Below are positions 35,344 to 43,568 of a DNA stretch of 64,000 nt, in pieces. Within the stretch, counting starts at the first letter, position 1. Each line of letters opens with the position of its first letter. The notes beneath the pieces are model-generated. The model had not been told where the DNA came from. It saw only the letters and a list, made by a program, of their open reading frames with translations, and did not search any database. A program made the position numbers and the translations under genes. The DNA is from Pedobacter sp. (GTDB lineage: Bacteria; Bacteroidota; Bacteroidia; Sphingobacteriales; Sphingobacteriaceae), in contig JAVHXV010000001.1 in NCBI GenBank assembly GCA_031119475.1, forward strand, positions 545,116 to 609,115. The letters are read 5' to 3'.

Positions 35344-35374
35344 CAAAGATAGAAAGAAAAAATATTTATTGCAA
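35344..35374 (-). promoter_or_regulatory. Promoter of the metX-hom operon
   Basis: On the minus strand TTG (35374-35372), a 20-nt spacer and TATCTTTG (35351-35344) match the Bacteroidota consensus. The transcript would start near 35338, about 45 nt before the riboswitch, giving a leader of about 400 nt. Confidence 0.75.
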
Positions 35375-35470
35375 AATTTAATTTTGAATACATGCTAACT
35401 TATTGAAAACTAGATTAATATTTGATGACATTAAGCATCTCGAGATAACAAAACAAGTTCCCATTTATCT

Positions 35471-35478
35471 TACCTTTG
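35471..35478 (+). promoter_or_regulatory. Leaderless-type promoter box of the MBL gene
   Basis: TACCTTTG fits TAnnTTTG and ends 4 nt before the ATG at 35483. No clear -33 TTG at the ideal distance was found. Confidence 0.45.
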
Positions 35479-35482
35479 CCAA

Positions 35483-36562
35483 ATGTACGTTTTACTGGTC
35501 CTGATCGGCATTGCCGTCGCTATCGTTATCGTGTTAAACCTTCCCGTGTTTGGTAAATCTCCAAGAGGAGCCCGTTTGGAAAGGATCAAAAAATCGCCAA
35601 ATTATAGGGATGGTTCCTTTCAAAATCAATCGCTCACACCAACACTACCTCCTGACTTAAGCTATTGGCAAGTACTTAAAAAAGTGATGAAAGGCAATCC
35701 AAACGGTTCGCCAAAAAGGGTGTTACCTCATGGAAAACAACATTTTGAACGTAGTGAAGATTTAAAAATTACATGGTTTGGCCATTCTTCCTACCTGATC
35801 CAGGTTGATGGAGCTAACATTCTAGTAGATCCGGTATTCAGCAAGCGGCCTTCTCCGTTCCAGTTCATCGGAACGGTGCAGTTTAAGGGAACTGATTTTA
35901 TCCGACCACAACAGCTGCCACCGATTGATATCCTGTTGCTCACCCATGATCATTATGATCATCTGGATTATGGTTCTATTTTACAGCTCAAGGCAAAAAC
36001 CAAACATTTTATTACTTCACTTGGCGTTGGCGAACATCTTGAGCACTGGGGCATTGGCAAAGAAAATATAAGCGAATTGAATTGGAAAGAAGAACTGACG
36101 ATAGGTCAATTCAGATTAAAGGCATTGCCCGCAAGACATTTCTCTGGGCGAAAATTTAGGCGTAACCAAACTTTGTGGTCATCATTTATCTTATTCACTG
36201 AAAAACACAAATTATATCTTGGTGGAGATTCGGGCTATGATCATCATTTTAGGGAGATTGGTATGCAATATGGTCCTTTCGATCTGGCTATTCTGGAGTG
36301 CGGACAATATAACGACATGTGGCCGCTTATCCATTTGGCGCCTGAAGAAGTGATAACTGCCGCAATTGATCTGAAAGCCAAACATTTAATGCCGGTACAC
36401 TGGGGAAAATATAAACTGGCACTTCACGATTGGGATGAACCCATCAGGCGACTAACGGCAGCGGCAGAAGCACAGCAGGTTTCCCTGATTACGCCCATGC
36501 TAGGAGAAACATTTAATTTCGACCAAAATCTACCACAGGCACCATGGTGGCTAATGGTGTGA
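35483..36562 (+). CDS. MBL-fold metallo-hydrolase (NAPE-PLD-like)
   Basis: A 359-residue protein with an N-terminal membrane segment (about 1-22) and a metallo-beta-lactamase-fold domain. LLLTHDHYDHLDYGSI near residue 153 carries the HxHxDH metal site, ITWFGHSSYLIQVDGANILV near 94 starts the fold, LYLGGDSGYDHHFREIG and LMPVHWGKYKLALHDW give the remaining ligands. It resembles N-acylphosphatidylethanolamine phospholipase D-like bacterial proteins, so a phospholipid-type substrate at the membrane is possible but unproven. Confidence 0.88.
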   Translation: MYVLLVLIGIAVAIVIVLNLPVFGKSPRGARLERIKKSPNYRDGSFQNQSLTPTLPPDLSYWQVLKKVMKGNPNGSPKRVLPHGKQHFERSEDLKITWFGHSSYLIQVDGANILVDPVFSKRPSPFQFIGTVQFKGTDFIRPQQLPPIDILLLTHDHYDHLDYGSILQLKAKTKHFITSLGVGEHLEHWGIGKENISELNWKEELTIGQFRLKALPARHFSGRKFRRNQTLWSSFILFTEKHKLYLGGDSGYDHHFREIGMQYGPFDLAILECGQYNDMWPLIHLAPEEVITAAIDLKAKHLMPVHWGKYKLALHDWDEPIRRLTAAAEAQQVSLITPMLGETFNFDQNLPQAPWWLMV

Positions 36563-36642
36563 TCATCAATAGCGACTGGTCTAAATGTCAAACAAATACG
36601 GTACATTCGTGTTGTTAATTCATCAAATTAAAGCTAGAATTT

Positions 36643-37020
36643 ATGAAAACAGACCTTGTTGAAATTTTTCAGACCATTAGGGCAAATCTTCAGCCATACA
36701 CGGCAAATGGTTTTGTAAATCGCATCAATAGCGATACAGCCTATGACGTTTGGGGAACGAAGGAAATAGACATCAAAGATAAGACCCGCGACGTTGTTCG
36801 GTTTGCGAGCGTTGAAATTGCAACAGACCATGTTTTGTTCTGCTTAACTGCCATCCGCGAAGAACAGGAGCTGAAGAATGTCATCCACAAGGATCTTTTG
36901 TCATTGCTTGCGGATGATGTCTGTTTTCACCTCACCGAACTAGATGATCCATTGGTCGAGAAAATTGCCGATGCGTTGGTCGCAGGCTTTACACTGTTTA
37001 AACAAAAAGGGTGGGTTTAG
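36643..37020 (+). CDS. Uncharacterised 125-residue protein, first gene of the miaA-dam operon
   Basis: I do not recognise this protein. It is a compact, soluble, mixed alpha/beta sequence with an N-terminal helix (MKTDLVEIFQTIRANLQPYT), a strand-rich middle (VVRFASVEIATDHVLFCLTA) and helical C-terminus ending FTLFKQKGWV. There is no signal peptide, metal motif or HTH. Its stop overlaps the next gene by 10 nt, which ties it to the Hef/Mom-like protein and the miaA-dam genes. A role as a small partner is inference from position only. Confidence 0.75.
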   Translation: MKTDLVEIFQTIRANLQPYTANGFVNRINSDTAYDVWGTKEIDIKDKTRDVVRFASVEIATDHVLFCLTAIREEQELKNVIHKDLLSLLADDVCFHLTELDDPLVEKIADALVAGFTLFKQKGWV

Positions 37021-37853
37021 ACCTCAACTGGCAGCAGGATTTTCTATTGGCTGTCCATCAATTTAATCCATCAGCTACTTTTTTAACTGTCGATCATTAT
37101 CAACTGGTCGATTGCGGAAAGGTTTTGGTCAACCTGGTTCCGATTTCCAATAGCTACAGTCCTGAACAACTTTTAAACCTGCAGGCTACCTACGCAGAAA
37201 ATGGAAATTTATTGGTACAGCTGTGGGAGGATGTCTGGCTGACCAAAAGACCACAGGTTCTTGCCAGAATACGGTCATTCTTAGGACTGAACAGCAGTTT
37301 TCATGGTCGAAAGACAAGGGTTGCGCTAATTTGTCAAGCGGAAAGCTCAGCATTTATGGCCAATCACCACCTACAGGGATATGTTAAGGCTAAATATCAT
37401 TATGGCCTCTTCGATCAGCATAAGTTGATTGCAGCTGCCAGCTTTAGTGGTCCCCGGCCAATGAAGAGCAAAGGCGAGCATTACCGCTCTGCAGAATTGG
37501 TGCGTTTTGCCTCTGTGGCAGGCATCACCATTGTAGGGGGATTGAGCAAATTGATCAGGCATTATATCAGCCAGGTCAAGGTTGATGATGTAATGACCTA
37601 TGCCGATCGGGATTGGTCGCTGGGTAAGGGCTATGATCGGTTAAACTTTCATTATAGTGGTATGGTCAAGCCGCAAGCGCTTTACCTTGATTTAAATCAA
37701 ATGATCAGGTATTTTCCCCATCGCTTACCACAGGAAATTCTAATGGCCCATAGCGCAAAAAATGACTTAAATTTGGATGACTTTCTTTTAAGGAAAGGTT
37801 TTGCAAAAATATTCAATACTGGTAATTTAAAATATCACCTCTATCAAATATGA
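37011..37853 (+). CDS. Phage Hef/Mom-like protein (Vsr-type remnant plus GNAT-like domain)
   Basis: A 280-residue protein whose order of motifs matches the C-terminal part of phage Hef-like homing-endonuclease proteins: LWEDVWLTKRPQVLARIRSF (71-90) like the end of a Vsr-type nuclease, FMANHHLQGY (115-124), SAELVRFAS (160-168), TIVGGLSKLIRHY (173-185) and TYADRDWSLGKGYDRLNFHY (196-215). The last block also resembles the YAD-G-Y pattern of the phage Mu Mom DNA-modifying GNAT protein. The first 70 residues look too short for an intact Vsr nuclease. Start is GTG, overlapping the previous gene by 10 nt; the stop overlaps miaA by 4 nt. Activity is unknown. Confidence 0.7.
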   Translation: MGLDLNWQQDFLLAVHQFNPSATFLTVDHYQLVDCGKVLVNLVPISNSYSPEQLLNLQATYAENGNLLVQLWEDVWLTKRPQVLARIRSFLGLNSSFHGRKTRVALICQAESSAFMANHHLQGYVKAKYHYGLFDQHKLIAAASFSGPRPMKSKGEHYRSAELVRFASVAGITIVGGLSKLIRHYISQVKVDDVMTYADRDWSLGKGYDRLNFHYSGMVKPQALYLDLNQMIRYFPHRLPQEILMAHSAKNDLNLDDFLLRKGFAKIFNTGNLKYHLYQI

Positions 37854-38779
37854 TCCATCCCTTGCTTATAATTTTAGGTGCGACTGCTGTTGGGAAGACC
37901 AGACTGGCGGTGGCACTTGCCGATGAAATGGATGGGGAAATCATAAGTGCAGACAGTAGGCAGATCTTTAGGGGGATGGATGTTGGAACAGGCAAAGACC
38001 TGAATGAATACGAATTAGATCATCGACAAATTCCATTTCACCTGATCAATATCCGCGATGCAGGCGAAAAATATCATGTAAATGCATTCAAGGAAGATTT
38101 CTACGATGCATTTTCCGAAATTACCAATCGAAATAAGCTGCCTATTTTATGTGGAGGCACTGGAATGTATATCCATAGCCTACTCCAGCACCACGAATTT
38201 ACGGCTGTACCTGTAAATGAAACGTTGAGGACAGCCTTGCAGGTAAAGTCTAAACAACAGCTCCAGCAAATGTTGGTGGGCTATCCTGAAAAGTTACGCG
38301 CAAATGCCGACTTTTCTTCCACAAAACGATTGATCAGGGCCATAGAAATTGCTACATATCTGAATAAACACGAACTGGAACAAAAAACTTGGCCAGAATT
38401 TCACCCATTGGTTATTGGCCTACATACCGAAGTAGAGGTAAGACGAAGTCGAATTCTGGCACGTTTGGCATATCGATTAGACCATGGCCTGATCGAGGAG
38501 GTGGAAGGACTGATAAAGCATGGTGTAAGTGCTTCCGCATTGAGCTTTTATGGCCTGGAATATAAATTTGTTGTTTCCTACCTAGCCGGAGAACTGACAA
38601 AAGCGGCACTTAAAGAAAAATTGGGCATAGCCATCTGCCAATTTGCCAAGCGCCAACAAACTTTTTTTAGAAAAATGGAAAAAGACGGCGTTAAAATCAA
38701 CTGGATTGCTGCTGACCAAGATTTTAGTCAAGCAAAAGATAAAGCATTGGAACTGGTGAAGGCTAATTTGATGAAATAG
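37850..38779 (+). CDS. miaA: tRNA dimethylallyltransferase
   Basis: A 309-residue prenyltransferase that adds dimethylallyl to A37 of tRNAs reading UNN codons. Walker A LGATAVGKTRLAVALADEMD is near residue 7, ISADSRQIFRGMDVGTGK near 35, PILCGGTGMYIHSLLQH near 100. ATG overlaps the preceding stop (ATGA) and the methylase gene starts 15 nt after. The C-terminal part (GLEYKFVVSYLAGELTKAAL, then ICQFAKRQQTFFRK) matches the tRNA-binding end. Confidence 0.95.
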   Translation: MIHPLLIILGATAVGKTRLAVALADEMDGEIISADSRQIFRGMDVGTGKDLNEYELDHRQIPFHLINIRDAGEKYHVNAFKEDFYDAFSEITNRNKLPILCGGTGMYIHSLLQHHEFTAVPVNETLRTALQVKSKQQLQQMLVGYPEKLRANADFSSTKRLIRAIEIATYLNKHELEQKTWPEFHPLVIGLHTEVEVRRSRILARLAYRLDHGLIEEVEGLIKHGVSASALSFYGLEYKFVVSYLAGELTKAALKEKLGIAICQFAKRQQTFFRKMEKDGVKINWIAADQDFSQAKDKALELVKANLMK

Positions 38780-38794
38780 TTGCATCTTCGTGCC

Positions 38795-39922
38795 ATGGAT
38801 AAAAAGGTGCGCCCAATCATTAAGTGGACTGGCGGAAAGTATAGGGAGTTTGCGCTGTTTGCAGGAATGATTCCAAAATTTGAACGTTACATTGAGCCAT
38901 TTTTTGGTGGTGGGGGTGTGTTTTTTGCACTACAGCCCAATGTACCATCTTTTTTGAACGATAAAAGCACTGATCTGATCAATTTCTATCAGCAAATTAA
39001 CCAGCCAGCACTGCACCAGGCCTTGCTTAAGTATGCGAATGCTTGGGACGAATTATCCCAAATGTGCTTGGACGTTTGGGAAAACCTCCAGTTTGTTTAT
39101 ATCGATTTCATTGCTGATCAGGTCAGGGTGGAAGAACTGCAAGAGAAAATGTCCAAAGAACTAAAAGCGACATTGAAAGAATTACCTTTTATTAGAGATG
39201 TTGATCTCATCTGCGACGAGGAAGAATTTGGCAATAGGTTGTTTTTTAGTGCGATGGATAAGGCCAGGCGCATTCAGGTAATCTGTAAGAAGGAGGCCCG
39301 TAATTTTAATCCACATGAAATATATGCACATTTCGAGACTGGACTTAAAAGTGGGTTTTACCTCTATTTCAGGTCGATCCTAAATGAAAATTTTATTGGA
39401 CAGATCAAACTTGAAAAGGCCCAGGCGGCAGCAAACTGGTATTTCGTACGGGAATTCTGTTATGGTTCCATGTTCAGGTTCAATGCAAAGGGCGAATTCA
39501 ATATTCCTTATGGTGGGATTACTTATAATAAAAAGAATTTCAGGCAAAAGGTGGATTACATTTTTTCACCGAAAATCAGGCAGATTTTTCAGGCTTCGAC
39601 CATCAGTAACCTTGATTTTGAAGTGTTCCTGAAAAACCTTGATCTGTCTCAAAGGGATTTTATTTTTTTAGATCCGCCCTATGATAGTGAGTTTTCAGAA
39701 TATGACCAGAGCGCATTTACGCAGGCAGACCAGCGTAGGTTGGCTGGGGTCTTATTGCATATAAAAGCCAAATGGATGGTTGTTATTAAGGACACAGCTT
39801 TTATCCGTGAAATCTATTCCCATCCATCGCTGAAGATCAGCTTTTTTTATAAAAATTACACCTATAATGTGCGCGGCCGGAATGATCGAAAGGTCCAGCA
39901 TCTGATCATTACCAATTATTAG
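38795..39922 (+). CDS. Dam-type adenine-specific DNA methyltransferase (D12 class)
   Basis: A 375-residue N6-adenine methyltransferase of the alpha (D12/Dam) class. Motif X is IIKWTGGKYREF, the SAM motif I is YIEPFFGGGGVFF near residue 37, and motif IV is FIFLDPPYDSEFSEYD near 287. Length exceeds E. coli Dam (278) mainly through a region of about 100 residues between motif I and the target-recognition part. It starts 15 nt after miaA; an upstream in-frame ATG overlapping the miaA end is less likely. No restriction enzyme gene is adjacent, so it looks like an orphan or part of a non-classical system. Target is not predictable. Confidence 0.9.
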   Translation: MDKKVRPIIKWTGGKYREFALFAGMIPKFERYIEPFFGGGGVFFALQPNVPSFLNDKSTDLINFYQQINQPALHQALLKYANAWDELSQMCLDVWENLQFVYIDFIADQVRVEELQEKMSKELKATLKELPFIRDVDLICDEEEFGNRLFFSAMDKARRIQVICKKEARNFNPHEIYAHFETGLKSGFYLYFRSILNENFIGQIKLEKAQAAANWYFVREFCYGSMFRFNAKGEFNIPYGGITYNKKNFRQKVDYIFSPKIRQIFQASTISNLDFEVFLKNLDLSQRDFIFLDPPYDSEFSEYDQSAFTQADQRRLAGVLLHIKAKWMVVIKDTAFIREIYSHPSLKISFFYKNYTYNVRGRNDRKVQHLIITNY

Positions 39923-40082
39923 AGGATGTAGCTTTCAACTATCAAAATAGGCCAAATACTGCACACCATTGCCGTAATGACACTTTTACACCCGGCATAA
40001 AATTTTCGGCCACATCTGCCTAAATGTTAATATGTTATAAACTTCTCGATTTTTCGTTTTCCCTTGTGGCATGCAATTTGTT

Positions 40083-40090
40083 TAAATTTG
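40083..40090 (+). promoter_or_regulatory. Promoter box of the 40152 barrel gene
   Basis: TAAATTTG matches TAnnTTTG, with a TTG at 40064-40066 giving a short 16-nt spacer. The leader would be about 55 nt. Confidence 0.4.
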
Positions 40091-40151
40091 GATAGCTAGG
40101 CAATGATGTCTGGTTAAACAAAAAAAACTTAACCAATAGTATTTTAAAAAA

Positions 40152-40673
40152 ATGAAAAAAACTACAAAAATTTTAGCTTCTGCAGTAGCTGCAATCGCTA
40201 TCTTCTTTTCAGTTAATGCAAATGCGCAAGATACGCGCAAATTTGGAATTGGCCTTAATGCTGGTTTCCCAACAAATGATGGCTATAGTTTTGCAATTGG
40301 TGGTGATTTACGTTATCAATTTGATGTATCAAAACAATTATCTATTCCTATCACAGCAGGTTTTACCAGCATTCAAGGTGAAGATGTAACCATTGGTACC
40401 ACTACAATTAGCTATAGGTACAATTACGTGCCAGTAAAAGCTGGTTTAAAGTATTTCTTTAACGATAGCGGTGCTGGTGTGTATGGCCTAGCTGAAGCTG
40501 GTGCTGCATTTGGTACTGACTCAGGTGCAGGTACCGAGTTTGTATTTTCTCCTGCAATTGGTTATGCCTGGAGCAATGGATTAGATCTAGCTGCCAAATA
40601 TGAAGGTATCCCAGCAAATGGTGGTACATTAGGCTATGTTGGTATCCGTTTGGCTTACGGATTTAAATTGTAA
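40152..40673 (+). CDS. Small outer-membrane beta-barrel protein
   Basis: A 173-residue secreted protein. The signal peptide (residues 1-25, ending VNANAQD) precedes alternating-hydrophobicity strands such as FGIGLNAGFP, YSFAIGGDLRYQF and VPVKAGLKYFF, ending with YVGIRLAYGFKL where the last aromatic/leucine resembles a barrel insertion signal. About eight strands are likely. It is related in length and plan to the neighbour at 40822. Function is not predictable. Confidence 0.85.
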   Translation: MKKTTKILASAVAAIAIFFSVNANAQDTRKFGIGLNAGFPTNDGYSFAIGGDLRYQFDVSKQLSIPITAGFTSIQGEDVTIGTTTISYRYNYVPVKAGLKYFFNDSGAGVYGLAEAGAAFGTDSGAGTEFVFSPAIGYAWSNGLDLAAKYEGIPANGGTLGYVGIRLAYGFKL

Positions 40674-40693
40674 GCAATTTAACTATTAATAGG

Positions 40694-40722
40694 CCCCGGT
40701 CATATTTTGATCGGGGTTTTTT
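40694..40722 (+). terminator. Terminator after the 40152 gene
   Basis: CCCCGGTCA pairs with TGATCGGGG (one G-U) across TATTT, then a run of T. It lies 20 nt after the stop. Confidence 0.9.
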
Positions 40723-40821
40723 ATTTTTAGGCCGACCGATAATTATTAAAATATAGCCAAAACCATTTGAATGTTTGCTTCGTTAATAGGAGACAATTAA
40801 ATATCCATTAAAATTTAAACT

Positions 40822-41352
40822 ATGAAAACGATGACTACATTACGTATGGTTGCTCTGACAGCAGGCTTACTTTTAACACATGCGCTGGTTAAGGCGCAGG
40901 ATACCATGAGCAGTGGGCTCAAACTTAAATTCGGTGTTGGCGCGAGTGGAGCTATTCTTGATGGAAACTCTCCTTTTAGCTATGGAATTGGTGCAGACGT
41001 GCGTGCGCAATTATGGCTGGCCAAATCTGTTGCCGTTACAGCCTCTGGAGGTTACACACGCCTTGTGGCTAGAGACAACAGCACTGTGCCTGCCTATTCA
41101 TTTATTCCGGCAGTAGGAGGAGTAAAGGTATTTCCGATCAAAGGTATGTTCCTTCAAGGCTTCTTAGGTGCTGGATTTGCCATCAAAGATGCTCAGAAAA
41201 CATCTTTTATTTTTGGAGGAGGCACAGGATATGAATGGGATAACGGATTGGAATTGGGCGTCAGGTATGAAGGCAATCAGCAGGATTCGGCTTCCCCAAC
41301 CTATCAAAACATCATTAGCCAATATGCACTGCGTTTGGGTTATAATTTCTAA
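40822..41352 (+). CDS. Small outer-membrane beta-barrel protein, second copy
   Basis: A 176-residue exported protein with signal peptide (about 1-26, ending ALVKAQD) and repeated amphipathic strands (KLKFGVGASGAIL, SYGIGADVRAQL, GGGTGYEWDNGLELGVRY), ending in YALRLGYNF, a typical C-terminal barrel strand with terminal Phe. It shares the general plan of the preceding barrel protein but low identity, suggesting an old duplication. Each gene has its own terminator, so expression is separate. Confidence 0.85.
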   Translation: MKTMTTLRMVALTAGLLLTHALVKAQDTMSSGLKLKFGVGASGAILDGNSPFSYGIGADVRAQLWLAKSVAVTASGGYTRLVARDNSTVPAYSFIPAVGGVKVFPIKGMFLQGFLGAGFAIKDAQKTSFIFGGGTGYEWDNGLELGVRYEGNQQDSASPTYQNIISQYALRLGYNF

Positions 41353-41376
41353 TTATAATTAAAATCTAATAATATG

Positions 41377-41407
41377 GAAAGCCTTCGATTTTTCGGGGGC
41401 TTTTTTT
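41377..41407 (+). terminator. Terminator after the 40822 gene
   Basis: GAAAGCC (41377-41383) pairs with GGCTTT (41398-41403) around an AT-rich loop with a small inner stem, followed by TTTTTTT. Confidence 0.85.
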
Positions 41408-41498
41408 GTTAATTTAAAATTATAAATGCTAATTTGAGCAAAAAACAAAATATCTGTAAAATAAGTAAACATCATAGAGGTTGATCAAAATAAGCACC

Positions 41499-42032
41499 AT
41501 GAAAAAATACTTTGCAATTCTTCCACTTATACTTTTAATGGCCTGTAGTGGCAATACCAACAAGGTTGTAGATCCTAAAGACTCGGTCGCTAAAACAGAA
41601 AACACGTCAACTGTTGTTCAGCCCACATTTAAGGACCAGAAAGTGGCAGCAATCTACGCAAACTATCTCCAGCTTAAAGATGCCTTGGTTGCGACGAAAG
41701 ACGCTGAAGCAAAGGCGGCCGCAAAGGAGTTGATCCCTGAGTTAAAAAGTTATACTGGCTGTGAAAATACGGCCATCATTGCAGAGCAGATCTCAAATGC
41801 TAAGGACATTGTTGCGCAACGGAAAGAATTTACTGCTTTGAGCAAAGATATTATCGCACTATTTAAAAATGCCGATCTTACCAGCGGAACGGTGTATGTA
41901 CAACATTGCCCAATGGCCAATAATGGCGATGGTGGGGATTGGTTGGCTTCTGAAAAGAAAATCCAAAATCCTTATTATGGTAAGGATATGTTGGAGTGTG
42001 GTGCAGTCGTTGCAGAAATTAAGGCAAAATAA
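41499..42032 (+). CDS. DUF3347-type lipoprotein with Cys/Met-rich motif
   Basis: A 177-residue lipoprotein: signal MKKYFAILPLILLMACSGN with lipobox LMAC, then a helical DUF3347-like domain (about 45-175). The motif VQHCPMANNGDGGDWLASEK and NPYYGKDMLECG is the hallmark of this family, found in proteins related to metal (copper) efflux or CusB-like partners; the Cys and Met residues could bind metal. The start at 41499 is chosen over a TTG at 41481 since the lipoprotein signal begins there. Confidence 0.82.
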   Translation: MKKYFAILPLILLMACSGNTNKVVDPKDSVAKTENTSTVVQPTFKDQKVAAIYANYLQLKDALVATKDAEAKAAAKELIPELKSYTGCENTAIIAEQISNAKDIVAQRKEFTALSKDIIALFKNADLTSGTVYVQHCPMANNGDGGDWLASEKKIQNPYYGKDMLECGAVVAEIKAK

Positions 42033-42148
42033 TTCCCGTTTGTTTCCTACAACGAAATTTAACAACAAATTAACAGCATTGTTAGGTTAAAACGCCATTT
42101 TTTCAAAGAGATTAACTATTTTTGTTATTTATAAAACTATAAGCATAT

Positions 42149-43435
42149 ATGTCAGCTATTGCGGAAATTAAGATTGACGGTAAAACATACGAATTCCCGG
42201 TCATCACCGGAACAGAAGGTGAGAAGGCCATCGATATTTCAAAATTAAGGGACCTTACCGGTCACATCACGTTAGATTTAGGCTACAAGAATACAGGCTC
42301 TACCAAAAGTGCCATTACTTTTTTAGACGGTGAATTGGGGGTTTTAAAATACCGTGGCTATCCGATTGAGCAACTTGCCGAAAAATCGACCTTTCTTGAA
42401 GTGGCCTATTTGTTGATCTATGGTGTGTTGCCTAAAAAGCAGGAGCTAGATGATTTTCAGACAGTTATCAGCAGGCATACACTCATCCATGAAGACATGA
42501 AGAAATTTTTAGATGGCTATCCATCTAAATCGCATCCGATGGCACAAGTTGCTTCATTGGTCTGCTCGCTGTCTACTTTTTACCCAGAGTCGTTGAACGC
42601 CAATTCTTCAAAGGAAGAAATGAACCTGACCATGATCAAGTTATTGGCTAAATTTCCGACCATAGTTTCTTTTATCTACAAAAAATCGTTAGGTCACCCA
42701 CTGATCTATCCAAAAAATAAATACGACTACGTAACCAATTTCATGCACATGATCTTTGGGCAGCGTACTGAAGAAGTAGAAATCGATCCAGTTGTGGTCA
42801 GTGCGATGAACACTTTGCTGATCTTGCATGCCGATCACGAGCAGAATTGCTCTGCATCTACGGTGAGGATGGTAGGTTCTTCTGATTGTAACCTTTATGC
42901 TTCCGTGTCTGCCGGAATTTCAGCCCTGTGGGGACCATTGCATGGCGGTGCCAACCAAGCGGTAATCGAAATGTTGGAACTGATCAAAGAAGATGGGGGA
43001 GATACCGAGAAATGGATCAATAAGGCCAAAGACAAGAACGATCCTTTCCGTATGATGGGATTTGGTCACCGTGTCTATAAAAATTTCGACCCAAGGGCTA
43101 AAATCATCAAGAAAGCTTGTGATGACATCCTTGAAAAACTGGGGATCAACGACCCTGTACTTGAGATTGCAAAAAAATTAGAAGAAGCCGCATTGAGCGA
43201 TTCGTATTTCATCGATCGTAAACTCTACCCGAATGTTGATTTCTACTCAGGCATCATCTATCGCGCGCTGGGCTTCCCAACCGATATGTTTACGGTTCTA
43301 TTTGCTTTAGGCCGCTTACCAGGATGGATTGCACAATGGAAAGAAATGCACGAAAACAAAGAGCCGATCGGAAGGCCTCGCCAAATCTATGTAGGCGACG
43401 TAGATATGGATTTTGTGCCCATTGAAAAGAGATAA
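42149..43435 (+). CDS. gltA: Citrate synthase
   Basis: A 428-residue type II citrate synthase condensing acetyl-CoA and oxaloacetate. Catalytic segments are LLILHADHEQNCSASTVRMV, LWGPLHGGANQAVIEML with the first active-site His, and FGHRVYKNFDPRAKIIKK with the second; the Asp lies near the C-terminal VDFYSGIIYRALGF. The N-terminal small beta domain (residues 1-50) is typical of the allosteric Gram-negative-type enzyme. It ends in a palindrome and a terminator. Confidence 0.97.
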   Translation: MSAIAEIKIDGKTYEFPVITGTEGEKAIDISKLRDLTGHITLDLGYKNTGSTKSAITFLDGELGVLKYRGYPIEQLAEKSTFLEVAYLLIYGVLPKKQELDDFQTVISRHTLIHEDMKKFLDGYPSKSHPMAQVASLVCSLSTFYPESLNANSSKEEMNLTMIKLLAKFPTIVSFIYKKSLGHPLIYPKNKYDYVTNFMHMIFGQRTEEVEIDPVVVSAMNTLLILHADHEQNCSASTVRMVGSSDCNLYASVSAGISALWGPLHGGANQAVIEMLELIKEDGGDTEKWINKAKDKNDPFRMMGFGHRVYKNFDPRAKIIKKACDDILEKLGINDPVLEIAKKLEEAALSDSYFIDRKLYPNVDFYSGIIYRALGFPTDMFTVLFALGRLPGWIAQWKEMHENKEPIGRPRQIYVGDVDMDFVPIEKR

Positions 43436-43440
43436 TTTAA

Positions 43441-43474
43441 GAACCTCGCAGGTTCTTGAGAACCTACGAGGTTC
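43441..43474. repeat. Palindromic element GAACCTCGCAGGTTC-TTGA type, copy 1
   Basis: GAACCTCGCAGGTTC (43441-43455) and GAACCTACGAGGTTC (43460-43474) form an inverted repeat with one mismatch, starting 6 nt after the gltA stop. A perfect version occurs at 59887-59920. Such elements are dispersed in Bacteroidota genomes. Confidence 0.85.
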
Positions 43475-43484
43475 CTAACAAAAT

Positions 43485-43515
43485 AGGCCGGTAACATTTC
43501 TACCGGCCTTTTTTT
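43485..43515 (+). terminator. Terminator after gltA
   Basis: AGGCCGGTA (43485-43493) pairs with TACCGGCCT (43501-43509) around a 7-nt loop, then T residues. It follows the palindromic repeat. Confidence 0.92.
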
Positions 43516-43568
43516 ATCTTGTTTTCCCACCCTAAACAACTAACCAACCAAACAACTAATCATCCTTC

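Noticed and set aside
37011..37853. Active homing endonuclease
   Set aside because: The N-terminal region before the WEDVW helix is too short for a full Vsr-type nuclease core, and the gene sits in a stable housekeeping operon, not in an intron or intein.
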